Part shown: positions 11,467 to 22,509 of the stretch, in pieces
Layout of the letters: each line of letters opens with the position of its first letter
How positions within the stretch are numbered: position 1 is the stretch's first letter
Assembly (NCBI GenBank): GCA_008931825.1
Contig: QXVZ01017653.1
Span: forward strand, 1-42,558
DNA: 42,558 nucleotides
Direction of reading: 5' to 3'
Source of the DNA: Phallusia fumigata
Taxonomy: Eukaryota > Chordata > Ascidiacea > Phlebobranchia > Ascidiidae
Notes under the pieces: model-generated
Databases searched by the model: none
Seen by the model: only the letters and a program-made list of their open reading frames with translations
What the model was told of the DNA's origin: nothing
Translations under genes and position numbers: made by a program

Positions 11467-12210
11467 CCAGATTGGAAAGAATGACCTGCGCGGAGGATTT
11501 ATCCTCCGCGCCATCTTTTTGTTTTTTGCCTATAATCCGCGCACAATTTTACAATCCGCGCACAATCTTCACCAACTGCTTTATATTGTAAATAGATGAT
11601 TTAGTTGCGAAAATATGTTACACCTTCAACAACTACTAATACAACATTAACAGCTGCGCAATGTCATTTCGGTGAAATCGAAAACACAGAAAAACGTAAA
11701 ATTGTTACGCATGACTGCACGTTGTTTAATGTTTCCAAAAACATTTTATAAATCGAAAGGTCCTTTGACGCAGTGTTCCCTTCCCAACTTTTGGTACGCG
11801 AGTACCTTCCGCGCATTAAATTGAACTGCATTTGGTTGCAAACATATTATTCAATTCAAAAAATAAAGAAATCATAATGATTTGAAGGCTTACCTGGCGC
11901 AAAACGCAGGTTAGGGGTGCCGCCGAATATTGACGTGAGTGAAAATGGTTGCGGAGCACTGTTCTATTACTTACAATTTCGTGTGTATTGAAGCGTGACT
12001 AACCGAATTGAATCAAATAAGTGCATTGCCACTGCCAGTTTGTTATGTTTTCTGCAGTAGCGATCAGGACAAAGCGTTAGTAATCAACGCTGTTCCAAAA
12101 GTTGTCCGCGCGAATCCGCGCAAAAAATTTTTTTTGGGGTGTAAATCCGCGCAAAAAAAATTTTTTTAACATAAATCCTCCGCGCAAAAATTGAACTTTC
12201 CAATCTGGAC
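11467..12210. mobile_element. Inverted-repeat DNA element with palindromic GC-rich ends
   Basis: The left end CCAGATTGGAAAG (11467-11479) followed by GCGCGGAGGATTTA matches, inverted, the right end TAAATCCTCCGCGC followed by CTTTCCAATCTGG (12196-12208). The heptamer TGCTAAT flanks both sides (11460-11466 and 12211-12217), a candidate target duplication. The left end also contains a perfect hairpin, GCGCGGAGGAT-TT-ATCCTCCGCGC. Interior motifs aatccgcgcaaaa are repeated near both ends. No transposase frame is visible, so it is a non-autonomous element of about 0.74 kb. Confidence 0.7.
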
Positions 12211-12485
12211 TGCTAATGCCTAATCAAACAAAAACCTTGAAGAATTTCACGATGCAATCAGCCAATCACAGTTTGAAACTAACATTATCGGAACAAAATA
12301 TGGTGTCAAAAACCACTCGAACGGAGCAGCTGTCTAAAATGTGTGTAGAAAATAAAAATTCTGTGCAGATGAGGTGCAAATTTTGTGAAAAAAATTGGTA
12401 TTGCAAATTTTGTGGAAAAATTGGTCTGGGTACCTTTTTATAGGGCAGCAAAAATTTTGCTTGAAATTATTTTGGTTAGTCAGCC

Positions 12486-13444
12486 CAGTGGTTCTTAAAG
12501 TTTTTTATCATTAACCCACAAGTTAAGATTTAAACAGCTTTGATTTCCAGTGCAAAATTTTGTCATTGGTCAATGAAAACATTAACAGCAAAAGTAAATG
12601 TTTTGTGAAAAGCAATTTGAGAATGTTTTTATTAAGCCTGTTCACATGCACGAATTTACGTGGCAAAATTTGCAAAATTTACCTGGAATATTTTTACTCT
12701 CAAACCTTCTGTTCACATGGGCGTTAATTTACTCCAGTTTTCGCTGCTTTCATAGTTTCAATACAATGTCTGCTCGCAAAACATACCAGAAAATAAATTG
12801 TTTTCACCAACTTTTGTAAACCGAACAAACTAACTTTCACAGCTTACTTATAGAATAAGTGTTCAAGGCTTCAACAACCGTTTGACAACAAACAGAACAA
12901 TTCAATTAAGAATACTGTTGTTGCATCATATTTCGCAAAAACAATGTAAGTTATGAAGCTGTTTAATTTATTATATATTTACACACTGTTTTTGTTGTTC
13001 AGTCGATAAGATTTACACGGAAAGGGCCAGAAACCATCTGATAAACATTTACCCAGTACTTCTAGAAATTTACCCGAGTTTCCTTTTCTCTCTTTGGCAA
13101 AAACAGGGTAAATTTTGCAAATTTATTTGGATGATTTTGTGCAGGTGAACAGGCTTATTATGTTTTCAACTAAAGAATTAACCACATAAAGAAACTAAAG
13201 AATTAACCACATAAAATGTAAAAGAGATATTACAGATGGGTGACAAATAGTTGACTTGTAAACCAAAAATTAAAGTTGCTTAAAAGTTGAAAAAAAGTTT
13301 TCCAGTCTGTTCGGACACCACTATTTTGGGCATAGAAATTTTAAAAACGTCCATGTACAAAATGCTGGACATATGTATTCTGTTTAGAATACCCCTGTGT
13401 TCTTTTTAAAATGTGTGTTGTGGCCAAATGGATGAAAACCACTG
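12486..13444. mobile_element. Possible hAT-like non-autonomous element
   Basis: Left edge CAGTGGTTCTTAAAGTTTTT and right edge GATGAAAACCACTG, which inverts to CAGTGGTTTTCATC. Both are hAT-style ends. The interior is AT-rich with short repeats, including a tandem aaagaattaaccacataaa near 13172-13217, and no transposase. No target duplication was seen. Confidence 0.35.
13172..13217. repeat. Short tandem duplication, about 23-bp unit
   Basis: The phrase aaagaattaaccacataaa occurs twice in immediate succession, joined by gaaact. Non-coding, inside an AT-rich segment. Confidence 0.6.
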
Positions 13445-14436
13445 TTTATCCAAGTGCAGATACCCAGTCTGGATTGTATGGCAGTAGAAAAAAAACAGTT
13501 GCACTGACTTATAAACACTCGCCTACCTGAAAATTTTTTGTTGGACAAAGATATTGACACTAACTAAACTTTTACTTCACTATACGCATCTGAAGGTATA
13601 GGTCAGTTGTACACATGCACACCTGAGATTTAGGTGAAAACTGCTACAAAAACCATTTTGGGTAGACACCAGAACTACACATTTTTAGCAGAATGAATAA
13701 TAGCCATCTGAAACAGTGTAGTAGATTGGTACCTGCATCATATATCAAACAAGCTGAACAGTCATGCACATCAGTAAACAATCTAATTGGTCACTTACTG
13801 GAACATGTGAGTTAAGCATGAATTACTTTGATGTTTCTTCTTTTAAAAGCCTGTCATAAAAATCCAACGTTTAACAAAGGGAAGGGGGACATATTGTTTT
13901 CACTTTTTTCACCCTGCAGGTTTGCATGGAGTTGTGGCATTTGTTTTGTTTGTCCCATATCCAGTGGTTATCGCTTGTGTTTCCCTGAACAAGAAACTGA
14001 AAAGGCATTGCTCCAACCAAAAGGAACCCAATGGGTTGACCCAAATTAAAGTCACAAACTTTTAAAAATAAAAAAAAATCAAATAAAAAATGATCCAACG
14101 GAACTGCAATGAAGCAGGTAGCTCAACATGGGACTCATAATGAAACTTGCTAGTCCCCTTAATAAGCAAATTTGTTCTTGCACAAAACAGGGAGGGAACA
14201 TGTTTATTTACCAAAGACAAAGCTTGTGCCTGCAGATAGTAAAAGCATTAATGGACAAATTTGTGTGGGCCCATGCATTTCTGCCTTAGGAAACAATGTT
14301 ATAATGGCTCAGTGTGGGACTGAATGCAAAATAATGTAGTAAATATGTATATGTCTTCTTTAAGAAGTTTATACTGTATGGGGATGAAAAAATGTTGAAA
14401 GTCAAGAGTTATAACTTGAAAATTACATGTGTTTAG

Positions 14437-17400
14437 AAAAAAATACCTGAAGATCCATGGCGAAGTGAGATCATAGAAGCTTTGCTTTCAAGTTTGTCAC
14501 AAATGGACAGTAACAATTTTTTGTCATCATGTGGTGCTGGTGAGAGGGAAGGGAGAATATTTTCTGAACTTGTAGCCAGGAGAAATTATAGGTAGATGTT
14601 TCACATTTAAAGCCAATTATAAATCCCCTTTCATTAAGGTGACGCATATGTCTAACACCAGTTTGTTCCTCCTATTTTGTCAGGGAAAGGTCAGTTAAAT
14701 TTCTGCATATGATAGATGGGTATTTAAAGTTGTACACTGAAACTTTTTACTTCAGTCCATCGGTTCACTGACAAACCCCAAAACTTAGAATTCTAAAAAC
14801 ACCGACAGTAAATAAAGAAAGTCACATAGAAAGTTTCGATTTTGATGGTTGGTACAAATGATTTGAAACTTTGTGAATTTTGTTTGAATTCACCTATTTT
14901 TTACCATAAAATTGAAAATATATAAATTGTTTAATGTAAAACATGAATAATTTCTAAATTTATTTTATTTACAAATGACAAGTTGTGGAAACAAATTCAT
15001 TGGGATATATTTTTGTTTTTTGGAGACTTTGAAAAGCCATTTAATTTTTTTTTACAAACGATGTCAGATCTTTTTTGGTTGTCATTTCCTAGTAAATTAC
15101 ACTCATGTACATGTAAATCGCTAAAATAGAAACACAAATTTTTATTCTAAAAATCACATTGCTTGCAAGTTGGCTCAAAAAATGTTTTTGAGCCTGTACA
15201 AGATGTACAAAAGTTGTTAACATAGAAAGTATTGTCCAGGATTTCTCAATGCAGTAATTTGTAATATCCCTTTGATTGCCTTTAAAATGTAAAATACAGT
15301 TTGGCAAGAACAACCTCAACTAAAACAAGCGACTCTAAAAGACCAAAACTTTCACTTGGTTAAACTATAACTGGTTAAATTTAGGTACACAATTCACAGT
15401 TTTTAATACTATCAATAGGAAGATACAAGGCAGTCTTTGATGACAGCAGCGTTTGTCGAAACAGAGAATATGTTTTATACACAAGTAATGGCTTGTATCT
15501 TCCTAGTGGTTAAATTTAGTTATAGAATCGACCATGTTGCTGGTTTATGTATTGCCCATCCACAGTCCTTCTTACTTTTGTTAGGTTTTCCCATGGTGTT
15601 GGTCGGTCAGGAGATGTTACTGCAGTTCAGCCAAAGGCAGTTGGATCAAGTATTTTGAATCAACTTTGTACCCACATAGTTTTAGACATAATCAGGCAAG
15701 TTGGTAAGTGGAAATTTGATTGTGTTTTTGGGTTCCTTTTGCCAAAGTGGGGGGCATTTTTTTGCCCTTGGATAAAACATTTAACAGATTGTGAAACAGA
15801 TGGACACAGATCCTACATCTTGGTGCTGTAGCTCCACTGTAAAATTAAAGATTGGTTTTCCCAGGATAGAAAATGACTGTTTTTAAATATTAGAGTGAAA
15901 AAGTCTAGAATTTGGTGCCAGTTAATGTTCATGTCTTTCGTCTTGTTTCTTGAAGTTGTTTTGGTTCGCCACACATATCAGGTAAAGTGAGAATAGTTAA
16001 GTATCCCTGCTACTGACCTATCAGACACCAAAGTGGGTCAAATTATAAAATTATGTCCAACTTGCAGAAACTTTTAACTGTAAACACTGTAACTGAATAT
16101 CTGGTCATTGTGGTTTGTGATCTGTGATGTTAATTTCCCAACCACAGACACTATTGTATGTGATTGAAATACATGAAATTGATTAAAAACATCTACTGCA
16201 GAATTCCTTGTTCAATATCCTCCAAAAATTTTTGACTTGCCTTATCTAGTAAAATATATGATCATTAATTGTTGGGGAAACTCCCTTTCTGAGGTAACTG
16301 AGTTGAGTTGAGTTTCTGGATCACATTAAATGTAGTATATATTATATGCAGGAACTTAATAGTAAAAAGGACTGACAAACACTGGAATAAAATCCATTTA
16401 ACAGTTAAAGAAATTTTCAAAACATGAATGCTTAAATTAATGTTTAGGGACAAAAATGTTTCATTATTTCATTTTTTTACAGTCCTTTTTACTGTCAAAT
16501 TACTTTCACGGCTTTAGTTTATGCTAAATATTAATCTATATGTATCACTTTTTAAACCGAGCATTGGTGGAATAAAGTGATAAAATTATTTTAGGTGCAG
16601 GAAAAGCAACATCATGTATTATTGTTCCTATGGCAACTGGAATGACATTGCTTCTTTGTTTTTTAACCCTTCGCACATTCAGACCAAAAGCCAAATATAT
16701 TATATGGCCAAGAATCGACCAAAAGTCTTGTTTTAAGGTAAGTAAAATGTTTCAAGAATAACATCAATTGTGCCTGGCAAAACATAAAATTTTAAAAACT
16801 GCTGTATATAATAATCTAATTAACATGAGAACTTGTAAGCCCCCACCACATAACCCCTTTTAATGAAGCTAGGTCTGCAGCACATTCATTGCTTTGGCAT
16901 AAAATGTTTTAAATGAAACTTTCACAGCTGGTAGATAAGGTTATGGCAGTGTGTCATCACTTTCTTTGATCGTATAGCTCAAGTGGATGTCCCCTTTTAT
17001 TGGGCCAAATTATTAAATAAAGTCAGAAGTGATTTATACACAGTTTGTAGAACAAGCCATTGTGCATCAATTTTTTTTTGACCACATCAGCCCTGTAGAT
17101 ACCCCACAAACCCCCTAAAGGTTTGTTCAATATTGTCTGAATTGGACAAAAATTTGCACTGAGTAATATGAGTTGGTTATAAGGCTGTAAGGTTTAAATC
17201 ATTCATTTGACATCATGGGCATGGAGTTAGAAGTGATTTAGTTGGTCTTTGGCACACACCCTATTAGCACCGCTATCTATTAGGCACAGTATTTGTGCAG
17301 GGACCTATACGTTTATGCTTGCATGTTTTATAATGCCAAGTAAGTTAGGGAACCAATGTAATGCAGGCCTTGAATATAATTCATTGTTAGCGCAGGAAAT

Positions 17401-20400
17401 GGATATGTTGAAAGTATCATTTAGGGCACCTTTTTCTCACATTAGGCCAAATTTCCATTCCTTGTCATTTTTCAAAATCTAATTTTTATGTTTGAATAGT
17501 TCTGCCATACTCACCGTAAAATAGTGCCTTTTCATTTTTGTTTTATGTGACAATTTGTTACAGTCTATGATATCTGCTGGGTTTGAACCTGTCATCATTG
17601 AAAATAAGCTTGAAGGTGATGAGCTTCGAACAGATCTTGAAATGATTAAAGAAAAAGTTGAACAACTAGGTGCAGAAAATATTCTGTGTATTCATTCCAC
17701 CACATCATGTTTTGCACCCAGAGTGCCCGACAGGTATTTATTGGTTAATTTGTTGACCACCTTCTATTTTCACTATACTTTCCTTTTTTCTCCACTGTAG
17801 ATTTATCAATGCATTTTTAGCATGAAATGTTTAATCGTTTTTAACAAAATGTTTACAACTGTTAGATAGTGGGATGGTGGTGTGTCATTAGTTTCGTTTG
17901 ACCACAGTGTTTATCCTGCTAGTAGTAAGTAAATAAAAACATTTCTGTCTTTATGGTTGAATATAGAAGTGCACTTAGCATGAAGTGTAATTGTAGTGAA
18001 ACTTTACAGGCAGTTCATGTCATAGGGACCTTTCACTAGCTTGTTTGTACCAGAGCACTAGTGGTTGCTCTGCTAGTTCACTAGAATGGTCCTATTGTCA
18101 AAAATTTTGTGTATTGGATCCTTGGTCCTATAGCCCCCTGTGTTCACCCTGCTGCTCCAAAAAAATTGTATGATATTTTAGCAATGCCTGGAATTTGATG
18201 AATTTTGAACAGACTATGTTATTGCTATTTGTGGGTTGCTTTGTTGTAATACACTATATTACGCCAGCAGTTATCCAAGTACCTTCCTAAAATGGTGAAT
18301 TCACCATAAAGATCAAATCAAATTTTAACAATTTATAGTTTTGGTCACTGAACTTTATTAGTTGTTTGAGTTGTTTAAATAGTTCATGCGGTTACCCTGC
18401 TCACCCCCTAACATGTTTAAACATATATGGTAAAACATGTGTGTGTATATGTTTTAAACAACCAGTGTAAATATCGCCATGAACATCCTTCAATGAGTTG
18501 CAATGTATATGCATGGAATAGCAACTTATTAAAAGCCACCGTTCTAGTTATGCTATACTCTTGCGTAATGAATGTCGAAATAACTGATCCATTGATAACA
18601 TTCAACAGATTAGAAGAGATTGCATTGATTTGTAAGGAAAGCAATATTCCACATATTGTTAACAATGCTTATGGGTTGCAATCATCAAAATGCATGCATC
18701 TTCTGCAACAGGTATGTCACAAGCATCATACATGTAAAGAGACAGTGAGGCTAATTGTTTTTTAGCTAAATTTGTATGAAGTGGAACCACTATTATGGGT
18801 CCCCTTCCTAAAGGGGACACATTGTTTTCACTCTGTTTGTTTTTTGTTTTTTTTTCTTTTTTGTCTCCTGCAGCTTGTCCATGCACTTTTGTCATGAAAT
18901 GTTTGATGGATTTGGATGAAACTTTCACAGCTGGTAGATATGGTCAATTTGGTGTGTCATGAGTTTACCCCAGAGCCCCAGTGGTTACCCCACAAGCCCC
19001 CTAAATTGGGGGAAATTTTTAAACGTTCTCGGAATAGGATGAAATTTTGACAGTTTGTATAACATGTCAATGTGGTGCAGTATTTGATGTGTTTTACCCC
19101 ATAGCCCCAGCAGTTACCCCACTAGTCCACTAAAATGGGTCCAGTTTTTAAATGTTCTCCGAATAGGACGAAATTTGGACAGTTTGTATAACATGTCATT
19201 GTGGTGCAATAAGTTATGTGTTTTACCCCATAGCCGGAGCAGTAACACCACTGGCCCCCTAAAATGGGTCCAGTTGTTAAACATTCTCTGAATTGAATGA
19301 TATTCGCACAGCTTGTATAACATGTCATTGTGGTGCAATAATTTATGTGTTTTACCCCAGAGCCCCAGCAGTTACCCCACTAGTCCGCTAAAATGGGTCA
19401 AGTTGTTAAACATTCTCCGAATTGGATGAAATTTGAACAGTTTATATAACATATCATTGTGGTGCAGTAATTGTTGTGTTTCAGCTAGAGCTTCAGCAGA
19501 TACCACACTAACCCCCTTAAATGGGCCAGATTAATAAAAAAATGTCTGAATTAGATGAAATATAGGGGGGGGGTATAACATGTCATTATGGTGAATTTGA
19601 TGTGCATTTAAAGTGAAAAACATGAATATATTTTATAATAAGAAGAACAGAATTGTGTTAGTGTTTCTCTCTATATTTTCATTTTCCTCAGGCTGCCAGA
19701 TTGGGTCGGGTTGATGCATTTGTCCAAAGTTGTGACAAAAACATGCTTGTGCCTGTGGGTGGAGCTATTGTGGCAAGTTTTAACAATGATGGTTTTATTG
19801 AACATATTGCATCAACATATGCTGGTCGTGCATCAGCATCCCCAGCTATTGATCTTCTGATTACATCTCTACAAATGGGGTTAAGTGGCTTAAAGCAACT
19901 TCTTAAACAAAGAAAGGTAATATATATGGCAGTAAACTTTATCCTTCTTATATGAAACACTAACAAGTATTTGTTTTTGTGAATGTGTCAACTAATTAAT
20001 AAAAATGTTGCTTGTGCATTGTATCATGATTTAGTTTTTATAGGTATTGTTTTGTTATTATTCTCAAAGGAAAACTATACATACCTGCGGGATGAGATGT
20101 CGAAACTGGCAGAAAAACATGGGGAACAATTACTTGCCACTCCTCACAACCCCATATCCATGGGTAAACTTGTCATTGCTTCTTGCTAGTCGCCAACTTT
20201 GCAACTATATTTAGCCAATTTCTTGGAAATATGTTTCAGCAATGTCACTGAATACGCTGGCTGGGATGGAAAAACATGTGACAGAATTTGGCTCAATGTT
20301 GTTTACACGAAATGTGTCTGGAGCAAGGTACCGGATACTTTGGTTTTTTTTAAACCGTTTTAAATTTTTTTAATGGCCATTTTAAATCCATGTGATGTTG

Positions 20401-20778
20401 CCTAATGATAAAGCTTTAGGTGTGTTTAAGTTTATTTGATTAGATGGTAATGTTTTTTATTACAAAGGCATGCCCTGTAACTTTATATCTCATGTTTCAT
20501 ATAACAAACAATCACCAATGCCCATTTCTTTTATTTGCAGAGTTGTTCCACTTGATGCTCAGAAAACAATTGGGAGTTACTTGTTTACTGGATATGGATC
20601 ACATTGTGACCAATACAAGTGTCCGTATCTCACAGTTGCTGCAGCCATTGGGATGAACAAAGATGAATGTACATTACTCACAAAACGAATTGATAAAACT
20701 CTTTTAGAAATAAAAAAGAAAATAAATTCTGCTGAAAACAAAATACTCAGCAACAATTCCACCCCACAAAACAATTAA
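14437..20778 (+). CDS. SEPSECS: O-phosphoseryl-tRNA(Sec) selenium transferase (SepSecS), first exon not found
   Basis: A PLP enzyme that converts O-phosphoseryl-tRNA(Sec) to selenocysteinyl-tRNA(Sec), the last step of selenocysteine synthesis in eukaryotes. Exons: 14437-14591, 15585-15703, 16595-16737, 17564-17733, 18609-18711, 19692-19916, 20070-20163, 20240-20327, 20541-20778. They total 445 codons with stop and all phases match. Conserved blocks seen: [155 protein letters not shown]. The PLP-binding lysine is the K of CDKNM (codon 19737-19739). About 40 N-terminal residues are missing and should lie upstream of 14437. The C-terminal tail is shorter than in the human enzyme. Introns 3-5 carry copies of a 129-bp repeat. 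Confidence 0.96.
16359..16497. repeat. Inverted repeat in a SepSecS intron
   Basis: The arm agtaaaaaggactg (about 16360-16373) is mirrored by cagtcctttttact (about 16482-16495), separated by ~110 AT-rich bases. It may be a small foldback element. It lies in the intron before exon 16595-16737. Confidence 0.5.
16870..17170. repeat. Diverged copy of the SepSecS intronic repeat
   Basis: Contains atgaaactttcacagctgg, an acagtttgtagaacaagcc block and accccacaaaccccctaaag, in the same order as the tandem copies at 18890-19610. It lies in the intron after exon 16595-16737. A further diverged copy seems to occupy 17810-18140 in the next intron. Confidence 0.55.
18890..19610. repeat. Tandem array, about 129-bp unit, 5 diverged copies
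   Basis: The landmark tttacccc recurs at 18964, 19093, 19222 and 19351, a constant spacing of 129 bases, with a fifth, mutated copy near 19479. Each unit carries gttaccccac, a cccctaaaatggg-type block, a cattctc.gaat block and gtataacatgtcattgtgg. The array fills most of the intron between SepSecS exons 18609-18711 and 19692-19916. No protein frame is conserved across units. Confidence 0.85.
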
Positions 20779-22509
20779 TCTGCCTACTATTGATTTTCTT
20801 TTGTCCAAGCGCTTAAATATTCAATATAGCTCGCATTTGTGACAGCAGTTTGCACAAAACCGTTGATATATGTAAGATGGTTAAATGCAGTGGTTTCGAA
20901 CCTTTTTTTCATTCCCCTTTTGCTAATTTTGGGAAATTTTATTTCTCCTCTACTAGACCAGAAGTAATATAGAGCAATACTAAAAGGTTTGGAACCACTG
21001 GTTTACCCAAAAAAATACTACAATTATCACTACTAACTTAACTATTGAGTCAAAATTCCTCTCCTATACTTCCCGGTTCGGAACCACAGGCTTAGTGGTT
21101 TGCGCATTCGCAAGTTAGGACTAAGAAGTCCGCCTCTGTTTCGTGTTTTTGTAAGTAATTAAATCGACACTAACAATCCAATGAAACAAACTTTTGCAGC
21201 CAACTTCCAAGTATTGAAAAACTATAATTTTAAATGTTCCTTTGCTAACCTGTAAACCAATTTCTGAGCCCGTGTTAACTCTTCCAATTGTGTCATTCAC
21301 TATTTCGCTCTACATTGCGTCTTGACGTTGAGCAGCTGTTTCCTCCTGGGTGATTGTTTTAGTCCAATTGTGTCGCTACCATTTCTTTCGCCAAGCGAAA
21401 TAAACTCTACTCAATTTTGTGACTGCAAAAATATGTTAGGATTAGTTGAACATAAAATAAAAGAAAGTTTTGGACACCAATCAGCAGATAGAAGCGATAG
21501 TAAATTTTTCCATGCGTTCATTAATTTGTTGCCAAAGTCATACGTTCTGTCACGATTTTGACGAACTAAAAACGTTTCGAAAATTAGTGAAATCAACCCA
21601 GACAACGGGTCGTGTAATTTCTCCTTTCGTATTATTAAGCAAAACATTTTCTATTTGTAAACTTTCTGGAGAGTTAAAATATAAAATGACGTGCGTCACG
21701 TTTGTGTATTGTTACGTGTGCGATTCTGTCTTCTTAAATGTTGTAAACTGTCATCATAAACAATGGCCGAGCAACCACTCGAAAAGCCCGGAATGGCAAA
21801 TTGACAATAAACGAACTATCCACTTTTGGATCATGCCAATGGAGGAAGTTAAGTTTAATGGCTCGACAGTTGCCGACTTGCAGTGACCACGTGCAGAGCT
21901 GATGGCAATAATATGCTTTAATAAAGGTGTTAATCACATTGGCCAATCTTTTTAGTTTCTGCGATGTTTGTTTTTTAAAAAGGTGTCTGTTAAAATCTTT
22001 AGGCGTGCAGAGTGGGTAACAGGTGCTGTTCGATATTTTTGTTGTCTATTTTTTTTCATCAAGTTTTAGAAAAGATTGAAGTAAAGACAATGTTAGAAAA
22101 ACAGCAATTTTATACGAAAAAAAGTGATATCGGATATCTTTAACTTCGATGTTTTCACCCTTTTCTACCCTCTGGCTACGTTTATGCGTGTAACCTATTC
22201 AGCTGAAAATCCTAGGTCAGCCCAAGACAACCAAGATATGGTCCAAATTTTTGACATCAACCCGATCTCGCATTATTTATCTTGTGACGTAACTGGAACC
22301 ATTCACAAAATGTGGCATGTTTTTACAAAAAAACGTGCCATTACGTGTTGAGTATGCTATGACTAGATTGCAGCGTGAAAGATTACCCGATGACAAGGCT
22401 ACATTTAGTAACAGTGTCTTGGTATGTTGCAGAAACTGGTTGCTAGAGAACCTATTAATTTCAAAAGCAAGTTTTTTATATTGTCTGTTCGCGCTTCTTA
22501 TCGGTCGTG
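20779..22509. other. Intergenic region between SepSecS and the Ras-like gene
   Basis: About 1.7 kb. It contains a MITE at 20883-21093 and otherwise only short ORFs in mixed frames without recognisable motifs. It should hold the SepSecS 3' UTR and the promoter of the Ras-like gene; no canonical AATAAA was seen close to the SepSecS stop. Confidence 0.5.
20883..21093. mobile_element. Second copy of the window-start MITE family
   Basis: The left end aaatgcagtggtttcgaacc pairs imperfectly with the right end ggttcggaaccacaggctta. The internal motif actaaaaggtttggaaccac and the spacing match the element at 41-250, so both derive from one family. This copy is more decayed and non-coding. Confidence 0.65.

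Larger units (their letters stand above)
9633..14436. other. Intergenic region rich in DNA-transposon remnants
   Basis: About 4.8 kb between the start of the LDLa-GPCR gene (-) and the first detectable SepSecS exon (+). It should contain both promoters and the missing first SepSecS exon, but I could find neither a clear exon nor core promoter motifs. It holds a short ORF (9941-10147), a CpG-containing hAT-like patch (10579-10920), an inverted-repeat element (11467-12210) and a further hAT-like element (12486-13444). Confidence 0.5.

Noticed and set aside
22124..22351. 75-codon ORF upstream of the Ras-like gene as an extra first exon
   Set aside because: No donor in matching phase and no GTPase-related sequence; the ATG at 22510 or 22537 gives a normal start just before the P-loop.
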